The notes under the pieces are model-generated. The model ran no database searches, was not told the origin of the DNA, and worked only from the letters and a program-made list of their open reading frames with translations. Below are positions 57,589 through 64,000 of a stretch of 64,000 nt of DNA, piece after piece (the first letter of the stretch is position 1; the number at the start of each line of letters is the position of its first letter). The DNA lies in assembly GCA_024691325.1 (NCBI GenBank), contig JAILNR010000014.1:124001-188000 (forward strand), in the 5' to 3' direction. Source of the DNA: Saccharofermentans sp. (GTDB lineage: Bacteria; Bacillota; Clostridia; Saccharofermentanales; Saccharofermentanaceae). Position numbers and translations under genes: made by a program.

Positions 57589-59904
57589 ATGGATCTGTCC
57601 GGAAAAGAGTTAAAAAGACTCACCAAGTCTGATATTGGTACTGAGCTTGACGGCGTCATTGTGACGGCCGTCAAACTTATTTATGCGAATTCCGGTTTCG
57701 TTATTTTCGCTTGCAGGAAAGGTATTTCAGTTAAGGGAAAATACGCAGGTGATATTGTGCCGGGATTGAGGTTCAAAGTAAGCGGACTTGTTACGCAATA
57801 TGGGGATAAACCTCAGATAAGCGCAGGTGCTATTGAGCTCATTGCAGATGAGGAGACGACACTTAATTACATCGCTTCCTTCCTGACAGATAACTTCGAC
57901 GGCGTCGGCGAGAAGACAGGTAAGCTTCTGGCAGAGGAGTTTGGCGATGGTGTCTTGGATGTTATTCTTAATGAACCTGATTCCATACCGGATAAGATAC
58001 CTGGAATAAGTCCTGAGAAAGCCGTAAAAATCAGTAATGAGATTGAGAAGAATGAGGTTTTTTTACGCCTTATATATGACCTTCGTCTGATGGGCCTTAC
58101 CAACAAGCAGTCACATAAAGCGTTCGATGAATTCGGCGAAGAATGCAAGTCCAAGATTAAAGAGAATCCGTATATGCTTATGAAGATAAGCGGGATTGGC
58201 TTTGAAACCTGCGAGAATATAGCAAAAAGGCTTAATACGGAGCCGTTAAGTATTACCAGAGTCGAAGGTGCGGTTGCAGGTGCGGTAACATCCTTGCTCG
58301 ATGAAAACGGTGATACTTATCTCGAACCGTCCGAAGTTCGTAAAAAGGTCAGAGCATTGATTATGGCGGGCCAGTCTGTTGAGTTTACGGATGAAGTATT
58401 TGACGGGCTTTATAAGGATGCTCTTCAAAGAGCGAAAGCGGACAAATTCATTGCGATATACAGGTTTTATGAGGGTAAATGCAGAGGCTGTGAGATCGAT
58501 GATGAGGGTGCGAGGATATCCTCGTGTGAGTTCTTCGGTACTGAAGCAGCTGTCAAAAAAGAAATTGAGAGTTTCCTTAAAGCGAAAGTAAAAAAGCCAA
58601 ATGAGGAAAAGACACGCGAATTGATCCGCGGGATGGGGCGTGCACGCAATATTGAACTTGATAAGCTGCAGGAGGATGCTCTTTACCTTTGTATGTATTC
58701 TCCTATAGCGGTGGTGACAGGAGGCCCGGGTACAGGCAAGACTACCATCACATCGATTCTTGCACAGCATTTCCGCGATAATAATATCGACTTCGAGTTT
58801 TGTGCTCCGACGGGACGCGCAGCTAAAAGGTTATCGGAAGCATCGGGAGTTGAGGCCTCGACAATACACAGGCTTCTCGAGATGAGTGCGCCTCAGGATG
58901 AGGACGAGGACAGCAGCACTAAAGCCTTCTTTGGCAGGAATTCACAAAATCCGTTGGATTGCAGAGTCGTTGTTGCCGACGAGGCATCGATGATTGATAT
59001 TTTTCTGTTTAAAGCTTTGCTTGATTCACTTCGTCCGGGTGCATCTTTGATACTTGTCGGTGACCCCGAACAGCTTCCGTCTGTAGGGGCGGGAAATGTG
59101 CTTGCTGATCTGTTGTCCTGCCCCTTGATCCCGTGTGTAAGGCTTCAGTATACTTTCCGTCATGAGAAGGAGAGTTCTATTGCATCTAACGCAGTCAGGA
59201 TACTAAGAGGCGAGTATCCTGTGGAAGGTGATGACTTCGAGATATTAACCACCGAAAACGATGAAGAAGCTGTCCCTCTTGTCACGGGTTTATCGCTTGC
59301 AAACAGTGATCAGGATTGTGCAATCCTAAGTCCGACCAGACGCAACACACTCGGGACAGAAAACCTTAATGTTATTCTTCAGAAGAATCATAATGAGAAC
59401 TCGGATGAAGCGGTTAAGATCCGTTCGGACCTTGATCTTTATCCCGGGGATAATGTAATGCAGATCAAGAATAATTATTCGATAGAGTATTTTGATCCGT
59501 CGTCGAATGAAGTCTCATACGGTATCTTTAACGGTGAGATGGGAAAGTTTACGGGGTACGATATCTTAACCGGGAAATATAATATTGCTTACGACGAACG
59601 TGTCGTTGGTTACAACAAAAAGATGATGAAAGACGTTGAACTTTCGTATGCGGTTACCGTACATAAAGCACAAGGATGTGAGTTCGATTCTGTTGTTGTG
59701 GTCTTAGGTAAGATGAACTATAAACTTACTAACAGAAAGCTTTTATATACGGCAGTAACCAGAGGCCGCAACAAAGTAACTATAGTCGATTCGGGGGGAA
59801 GACTTTCAAAGATGTTAAGAAATGATTCCGGTAATTTCCGTAAGACATCTTTGGGGGATTTTTTGTCGATAGTAGCGCAAAGGTATAACGATGAGTCTTC
59901 TTAA
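57589..59904 (+). CDS. recD2: RecD2-type DNA helicase
   Basis: 771 residues from ATG 57589, five bases after metK; a longer frame inside metK is rejected. An N-terminal OB-like and helix-hairpin-helix part (FDGVGEKTGKLLAEEFG, ISGIGFETCE) precedes the SF1B motor: GGPGTGKTT (about 378-386), VVADEASMID, VGDPEQLPSVGAG, VHKAQGCEFD and LYTAVTRGRN. RecD2 is the stand-alone 5'-3' helicase found in bacteria lacking RecBCD and acts in repair and replication. Its last 14 bases overlap comFC. Confidence 0.92.
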   Translation: MDLSGKELKRLTKSDIGTELDGVIVTAVKLIYANSGFVIFACRKGISVKGKYAGDIVPGLRFKVSGLVTQYGDKPQISAGAIELIADEETTLNYIASFLTDNFDGVGEKTGKLLAEEFGDGVLDVILNEPDSIPDKIPGISPEKAVKISNEIEKNEVFLRLIYDLRLMGLTNKQSHKAFDEFGEECKSKIKENPYMLMKISGIGFETCENIAKRLNTEPLSITRVEGAVAGAVTSLLDENGDTYLEPSEVRKKVRALIMAGQSVEFTDEVFDGLYKDALQRAKADKFIAIYRFYEGKCRGCEIDDEGARISSCEFFGTEAAVKKEIESFLKAKVKKPNEEKTRELIRGMGRARNIELDKLQEDALYLCMYSPIAVVTGGPGTGKTTITSILAQHFRDNNIDFEFCAPTGRAAKRLSEASGVEASTIHRLLEMSAPQDEDEDSSTKAFFGRNSQNPLDCRVVVADEASMIDIFLFKALLDSLRPGASLILVGDPEQLPSVGAGNVLADLLSCPLIPCVRLQYTFRHEKESSIASNAVRILRGEYPVEGDDFEILTTENDEEAVPLVTGLSLANSDQDCAILSPTRRNTLGTENLNVILQKNHNENSDEAVKIRSDLDLYPGDNVMQIKNNYSIEYFDPSSNEVSYGIFNGEMGKFTGYDILTGKYNIAYDERVVGYNKKMMKDVELSYAVTVHKAQGCEFDSVVVVLGKMNYKLTNRKLLYTAVTRGRNKVTIVDSGGRLSKMLRNDSGNFRKTSLGDFLSIVAQRYNDESS

Positions 59905-60622
59905 ACATACTTGGGATAAGATACTTCCTAATAACTGCACTATATGCGGTAAAACTCCTGATGCGGACGGGAGGATACCTTATCCTGTCCCGGAAGATTT
60001 TCACATATGTTTTAAATGTCTTTCAAGTCTTGTTCCTCAGCCGTCTGACCGCAGATTTTTCCTTTGTTTATCAGAGCCTTATAAGGGAGATCCATACCCG
60101 TCACTTGGTCTTTATATGCCTTTCCCATATAAGGGATTCTTTGAAACTGCAGTACCCAAAATGAAGTTCAGATCCTGTCCTCAGATTGCAGAATTTGCAG
60201 GGATGCTTCTTGGAACTTTTATGCATAAAGACGGCGTTAATGCTTCTTTGATTGTGCCTGTGCCTCTGTCTGAAAAGAGACTTAAGGAGAGAGGGTATAA
60301 CCAGGCCCAACTGATTGCTTACGAAGCTTCCGGGATATGTAATATACCCTTTTCGAATGATGTGCTTGTGAGGACCCGTGATACCCAAAGACAGACTGAA
60401 CTTGAGACGGGGATGGTGAGAAGCGCTAATGTTGAAGGGGCATTTAAGGTTTCTTCCGCATACGATGTTACCGGCCTTAAAGTAATTGTTGTTGATGATG
60501 TCGCTACTACCGGATTTACTTTGCATGAGGCTGCTTCGGAGCTTTATAAGGCAGGAGCCGCCGAGGTCTTTTGCTGTGCCGTTTGCGGCAACAGGGCGGT
60601 GCTGAACGCTGAGTCATTCTGA
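59891..60622 (+). CDS. comFC: ComF-family phosphoribosyltransferase-like protein
   Basis: 243 residues. An N-terminal zinc finger (CTICGK...CFKCLS) and a C-terminal PRT fold with VVDDVATTGFTL and PVPLSEKRLKERGYNQA are typical of ComFC. In competent bacteria it acts in DNA uptake with ComFA; many non-competent bacteria also carry it. It overlaps recD2 by 14 bases. Confidence 0.9.
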   Translation: MSLLKHTWDKILPNNCTICGKTPDADGRIPYPVPEDFHICFKCLSSLVPQPSDRRFFLCLSEPYKGDPYPSLGLYMPFPYKGFFETAVPKMKFRSCPQIAEFAGMLLGTFMHKDGVNASLIVPVPLSEKRLKERGYNQAQLIAYEASGICNIPFSNDVLVRTRDTQRQTELETGMVRSANVEGAFKVSSAYDVTGLKVIVVDDVATTGFTLHEAASELYKAGAAEVFCCAVCGNRAVLNAESF

Positions 60623-60670
60623 TATAAACCCGGATTGGACGGCCTTGTAGATTTATTCGCGCATATTATA

Positions 60671-60850
60671 TATAATATATGTAACCTGAAGCGGGTGGAC
60701 TCTACATTGAACCTACATGACTGAAAATGGAACCCGGAGTCAGCCGGCGTAGATCAAGCCTTTTAAGTTGGAAGGTTGAAAGCGGTTGCAGGGTACCGCC
60801 CTTGATGAATCGAGGGGTCAAGCGGGGTTCACTCAAATCAGGCCTTTTTT
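60671..60850 (+). ncRNA. Structured leader RNA upstream of cysS (class not recognised)
   Basis: A TATAAT box (60671-60676) predicts transcription from about 60683. The RNA to the T7 run (60843-60850) can fold with: CCTGA/TCAGG (60685-60689 with 60838-60842), GTGGA/TTCAC just inside, TCTAC/GTAGA (60701-60705 with 60749-60753), TGACT/AGTCA nested in it, ATCAAG/CTTGAT (60753-60758 with 60801-60806), GCGGT/ACCGC nested there, and a competing CTTGA/TCAAG hairpin (to 60822). It sits 25 bases before cysS and ends like a terminator, so attenuation is likely. The canonical T-box sequence (GGTGGNACCGCG) is not present intact. Confidence 0.5.
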
Positions 60851-60874
60851 TGTGTAAAGAAATGGAGAGAATGG

Positions 60875-62281
60875 ATGAAGTTATTTAACACGTTGACGAG
60901 GTACAAGGAAGAGTTCAAGCCTATTGCTGAAGGCCATGTAAAGATGTATGCATGCGGACCTACGGTTTATAACTACTTCCATCTTGGTAATGCAAGACCT
61001 TTTGTTACGTTCGATACATTAAGAAGATATCTCGAGTACAGGGGATACAAAGTTGAGTTCTGCCAGAACTTCACGGATATTGATAACAAGATAATCAACC
61101 GTGCCAAGGAAGAGGGCGTAACTGTTAAAGATATTGCAGATAAGTATATTGCGGAGTATTACGTTGATGCTGACGGACTTAACTGTTTAAGACCTACATA
61201 TCAGCCCCGCGCAACCGAGTCTATCGATGCGATTATAGGAATCGTTCAGTCGCTGTATGACAAGGGTATTGCTTACGTGATCGATGGCGATGGTGTTTAC
61301 TATGATGTATCCAAGGACGAGCATTACGGTAAGCTCTCACACTATAAGCTTGATGAGCTCGTAGCCGGAGGCGGCGAGAGAGGTGCATCTTACGAGGGAA
61401 AGAAGAATCCCGGTGACTTTGCTATCTGGAAGTTTAAGAAGGAAGGCGAGCCTTCGTGGCCGTCTCCCTGGGGCGAAGGAAGACCCGGCTGGCATATAGA
61501 ATGTTCAGCAATGATCAAGAAGCATCTTGGTGACACCATTGATATTCACGGCGGCGGACAGGATCTTATTTTCCCTCATCACGAGAATGAGATTGCACAG
61601 TCCGAGTGCGCTAACGGATGCACACTTGCCAATTACTGGGTACACAATGCTTTTGTTAACGTTGACGGAGAGAAGATGAGTAAGTCTTTGGGCAACTTCT
61701 TCACGATCAGAGATATTGTTGCTCATTTCCCTTATCAGGTAATAAGGTTCTTCATCCTTACAGGCCACTACCGTATGCCCATTAACTTCTCTGATGAGCT
61801 TTTACGATCTGCTCAGACTTCTTTGCAGAGAATAACGACATGTGCATCCAATCTTAAGTTCAATATCGAAGCTGATAAGGAAGGTGACGGAAGCGCTGAT
61901 CCTGAACTTCTTAAAGCATGTGAAGACGGTAAGAACAGTTTTATCGCACACATGGATGATGACCTTAATACTGCTGATGCCATAACTGACATCTTTGGTC
62001 TTGTTAAGGCTGCAAATACAGCAGTTTCTTCCGGTAATGCTTCCAGGAACGCACTTCAGAAGGCTTACGATACTCTTTCTGAAATAACGGGAGTTCTCGG
62101 CATAATCCTCGAAGAACAGGATGACGGAATTCCTTCTGAGATCACAGATCTTGTTAATCAGCGTGCTGAGGCGAAGAAGAATAAGAACTTTGCCGAAGCA
62201 GACCGCATAAGAGATCTCATTACTTCAAAGGGTTATTCCGTTAAGGATACACCTCAAGGTCCTCAGGTGGAGAAGCTGTGA
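60875..62281 (+). CDS. cysS: Cysteinyl-tRNA synthetase
   Basis: 468 residues, normal length. The class I HIGH-type motif is FHLGNARP after CGPTVYN with a zinc cysteine; the KMSKS loop is GEKMSKSLGN; other zinc ligands lie in HIECSAM and HHENEIAQSE. It charges tRNA-Cys. Start after GGAGAG. It begins a unit with mrnC and rlmB, and a structured leader precedes it. Confidence 0.97.
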   Translation: MKLFNTLTRYKEEFKPIAEGHVKMYACGPTVYNYFHLGNARPFVTFDTLRRYLEYRGYKVEFCQNFTDIDNKIINRAKEEGVTVKDIADKYIAEYYVDADGLNCLRPTYQPRATESIDAIIGIVQSLYDKGIAYVIDGDGVYYDVSKDEHYGKLSHYKLDELVAGGGERGASYEGKKNPGDFAIWKFKKEGEPSWPSPWGEGRPGWHIECSAMIKKHLGDTIDIHGGGQDLIFPHHENEIAQSECANGCTLANYWVHNAFVNVDGEKMSKSLGNFFTIRDIVAHFPYQVIRFFILTGHYRMPINFSDELLRSAQTSLQRITTCASNLKFNIEADKEGDGSADPELLKACEDGKNSFIAHMDDDLNTADAITDIFGLVKAANTAVSSGNASRNALQKAYDTLSEITGVLGIILEEQDDGIPSEITDLVNQRAEAKKNKNFAEADRIRDLITSKGYSVKDTPQGPQVEKL

Positions 62282-62679
62282 TAATTCCTTTCATCGCGAC
62301 AGACTTAAGGGAGATAAATCCTTCTGTGCTTGCATACATCGGGGATTCAGTTTACGAACTTTATTCGAGATGTCATGTAAGTGAGCGGACAGCCTCCAAT
62401 TCAGGGAAGATGCATAAGCTTAATGTTAAGTATGTGTCAGCCCAGTCACAGGCCAAAGCCGCTTCTGCTATAATGAACGAGCTTACGGATGAGGAGGCGG
62501 AGTATTTTCGAAGAGGTCGAAATTCAAACTCTCCTACCATGTCCAAGAATGCGAGTCCGGTCGATTACATGAATGCTACCGGATTTGAGACTTTGTTAGG
62601 ATATCTGTTCCTTGATAACAAAGAGGACAGACTTGACTATATAATTCAAAGATCGTTCGAGGTGATCGACAGTGAGTAA
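62278..62679 (+). CDS. mrnC: Mini-ribonuclease III
   Basis: 133 residues from GTG 62278, which overlaps the cysS stop. LAYIGDSVYELY is the RNase III-like catalytic helix and VDYMNATGFETLLGYLF the second acidic helix. Mini-III lacks the double-stranded RNA-binding domain and matures 23S rRNA ends. The order cysS-mrnC-rlmB is the standard Firmicutes arrangement. Confidence 0.95.
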   Translation: MIIPFIATDLREINPSVLAYIGDSVYELYSRCHVSERTASNSGKMHKLNVKYVSAQSQAKAASAIMNELTDEEAEYFRRGRNSNSPTMSKNASPVDYMNATGFETLLGYLFLDNKEDRLDYIIQRSFEVIDSE

Positions 62680-63454
62680 GGAAAGACGCGACAGTCAGGC
62701 GCCTACAGAAGACAGACTCGAAGGAAGAAATGCAGTCCTTGAAGCAATCAATGCAGGACGCGAGATCAATAAACTTTGGGTTCTTGAATCAAGGGACGGT
62801 AAGAAACCGGACCAGCTTCTTATCAGAATTCTTAAGGAAGCAGAGAAGAAGAGGATACCGGTAATCCGTGCCAAGAGAGAGGCACTTGACCGTATATCCC
62901 AGACTCATAATCACCAAGGCGTTATAGCGGCTGTTGCAAGTCACGAATATGCTGATGTTGAAGACATGATCGCGGCAGCCGAGGACAAGGGAAGAAAGCC
63001 CTTCTTCATCGTACTTGATGAACTTAAAGACGGTTATAACTTGGGCTCCGTTTTAAGGATTGCCGATGCAGCCGGTGTTGACGGAGTAATAATTCCCAAG
63101 CACAGATCGATCGGTCTTGACAGTGTTGTTGCCAAGGCTTCAGCCGGGGCTATCGAATATGTTCCCGTTGCGAGAGTTACCAATATTGCAGCTACGCTTA
63201 GAGATCTTAAAGATAAGCACGGTTTCTGGGTCTTTGGAACAGATGCGCTGGGTACAACCCCTTACGATAATGCGGATTATAAAGGTGCCATAGCGATTGT
63301 CATCGGAAGCGAAGGCGAAGGCATGCGTGATATAGTCCGTAAGGAATGTGATTTCCTCCTCTCCATACCTATGGCGGGAAGCGTAAACAGTTTGAATGCT
63401 GCAGTCGCTGCAGGCATAGTTGTCTTTGAGGCTGTAAAGGGACGACGCGGCTGA
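62672..63454 (+). CDS. rlmB: 23S rRNA 2'-O-ribose methyltransferase of the RlmB/TrmH family
   Basis: 260 residues from GTG 62672, overlapping mrnC by eight bases, with GAGGTG upstream. An N-terminal substrate-binding domain (EGRNAVLEAINAG) precedes the SPOUT fold: DGYNLGSVLRIADAAGVDGV, IVIGSEGEGM and the knot motif IPMAGSVNSLNAAVAAGI. It methylates a guanosine of 23S rRNA. Confidence 0.94.
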   Translation: MSKERRDSQAPTEDRLEGRNAVLEAINAGREINKLWVLESRDGKKPDQLLIRILKEAEKKRIPVIRAKREALDRISQTHNHQGVIAAVASHEYADVEDMIAAAEDKGRKPFFIVLDELKDGYNLGSVLRIADAAGVDGVIIPKHRSIGLDSVVAKASAGAIEYVPVARVTNIAATLRDLKDKHGFWVFGTDALGTTPYDNADYKGAIAIVIGSEGEGMRDIVRKECDFLLSIPMAGSVNSLNAAVAAGIVVFEAVKGRRG

Positions 63455-63455
63455 C

Positions 63456-64000
63456 ATGAATAAGTTACGAAGAAGAGTAGTTGCCTTGTTTGCAACACTG
63501 ATATTTGCGGGTGCTCTCGGCTGTTCTGCAGTCAGGGGTGATGCACGTGTTGTATCAGATTCTTATATCGATGCTCTTCTTACGATGGATTACGATGCGG
63601 CTAATCCTCTTTGTCTTGACGGCGTATCTCACATCGAAGACTATATGTCACCTGACTATAAAGTCCGTGCCGTAAGAGCGATTCTGAGTAATACCCATTA
63701 CAGATTTGAACCGCTTCATTCCGGACATGGTGATGAGGGCGGACTTGTTGCCGTTTACACCCTTGTTATGCCGAACCTTAACCGCACTATCGAGAACAGG
63801 CCTTCTAATTATGAAGAATACGCAATGAGTCTTGCATCGATGGGAAAGACGGATGTAACTGTATCTGTTGAGCTTAACAAGATCGATGGCAAATGGGTTG
63901 TAACTAATTCGGAGCAGATACTTTCTAACCTTTACGGTTCTCTGTTTTATCCTTCTTACGATTTTATTCTCGATGGTAACGCCGTCTTTGAGAATGGCAC
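63456..64000 (+). CDS. Lipoprotein, partial at right edge
   Basis: The gene begins at ATG 63456, one base after the rlmB stop, and runs off the window. The first 181 residues are visible. A short basic start (MNKLRRR), a hydrophobic segment and the lipobox GALGC (Cys about 23) mark a lipoprotein. The following soluble domain (DSYIDALLTMDYDAA, SVELNKIDGKWVVTN) resembles small accumulation-type or NTF2-like lipoprotein domains, but the family is not recognised. Translational coupling to rlmB is probable. Confidence 0.7.
   Translation, partial: MNKLRRRVVALFATLIFAGALGCSAVRGDARVVSDSYIDALLTMDYDAANPLCLDGVSHIEDYMSPDYKVRAVRAILSNTHYRFEPLHSGHGDEGGLVAVYTLVMPNLNRTIENRPSNYEEYAMSLASMGKTDVTVSVELNKIDGKWVVTNSEQILSNLYGSLFYPSYDFILDGNAVFENG

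Noticed and set aside
60780..60800. GGGTACCGC as a T-box core before cysS
   Set aside because: Two conserved bases of the GGTGGNACC core are missing and no specifier-loop pattern was found, so T-box is not called, only kept as an alternative.

Overview
The window looks like chromosome of a strictly anaerobic, Gram-positive Clostridia-type bacterium. The evidence is strong GGAGG-type ribosome binding sites, Firmicutes gene neighbourhoods (proA-rpiB-upp-atp operon, cysS-mrnC-rlmB, metK, YhaM-like HD nuclease), two ferredoxin-linked indolepyruvate oxidoreductases, sortase-type surface proteins and a Tad/Flp pilus locus. Base composition is moderate and even. No insertion sequence, prophage, CRISPR array or rRNA was seen. 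The species cannot be named from the sequence alone.

Layout. (1) 1-12.3 kb: the end of a zinc-ribbon/membrane protein, then three consecutive secreted wall-anchored proteins built from choice-of-anchor and Cna-B-like domains, each followed by its own terminator. (2) 12.4-17.2 kb: iorA-iorB-paaK-aldo/keto reductase, an aromatic 2-oxoacid oxidation module. (3) 17.2-23.1 kb: tRNA-Glu, uvrA and a ClpE-like AAA+ unfoldase. (4) 23.1-26.8 kb: a tightly overlapped operon (TetR, CPBP membrane protein, GNAT-nitroreductase fusion, transglutaminase-like protein) behind a 36-bp palindrome. (5) 26.8-34.7 kb: a mosaic of tRNAs (Lys, Gln, His, Gly, Arg, Leu), small acetyltransferases, a lipoprotein, a TerB-like protein, a PIG-V-like membrane protein, an SGNH hydrolase with DUF4214 repeats and a decayed DUF4214 fragment. 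(6) 34.7-42.0 kb: a second iorA-iorB pair with a YhaM-like nuclease, an SDR, metF, an OGG1-type glycosylase and a THUMP rRNA methyltransferase. (7) 42.0-51.3 kb: proA-rpiB-upp-atpBEF-(delta/alpha fusion)-GDC. (8) 51.3-56.3 kb, minus strand: a compact Tad pilus cluster (tadZ-like, tadA, fused tadB-tadC, a Flp-type pilin) plus a DUF6382-FHA protein. (9) 56.4-64 kb: metK, recD2, comFC, a structured leader, cysS, mrnC, rlmB and the start of a lipoprotein gene.

The metabolic genes fit amino-acid fermentation: the IOR complexes turn aryl pyruvates into aryl-CoA plus reduced ferredoxin, the CoA ligase can interconvert aryl-CoA and acid, and the F-type ATP synthase exchanges ATP with the ion gradient. 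The surface proteins and Tad pilus suggest attachment to a host or particles.

Most notable observations: the ATP synthase has no free delta subunit; a delta C-terminal domain is fused in frame to the front of alpha. Three genes within 4 kb share an identical promoter-to-start geometry (TGn, -10 box, six bases, ATG) with no ribosome binding site, which predicts leaderless mRNAs; a fourth is similar. A roughly 165-nt leader with several nested helices precedes cysS and does not match the T-box consensus. The second adhesin has lost the isopeptide lysine in six of its seven Cna-B-like domains.
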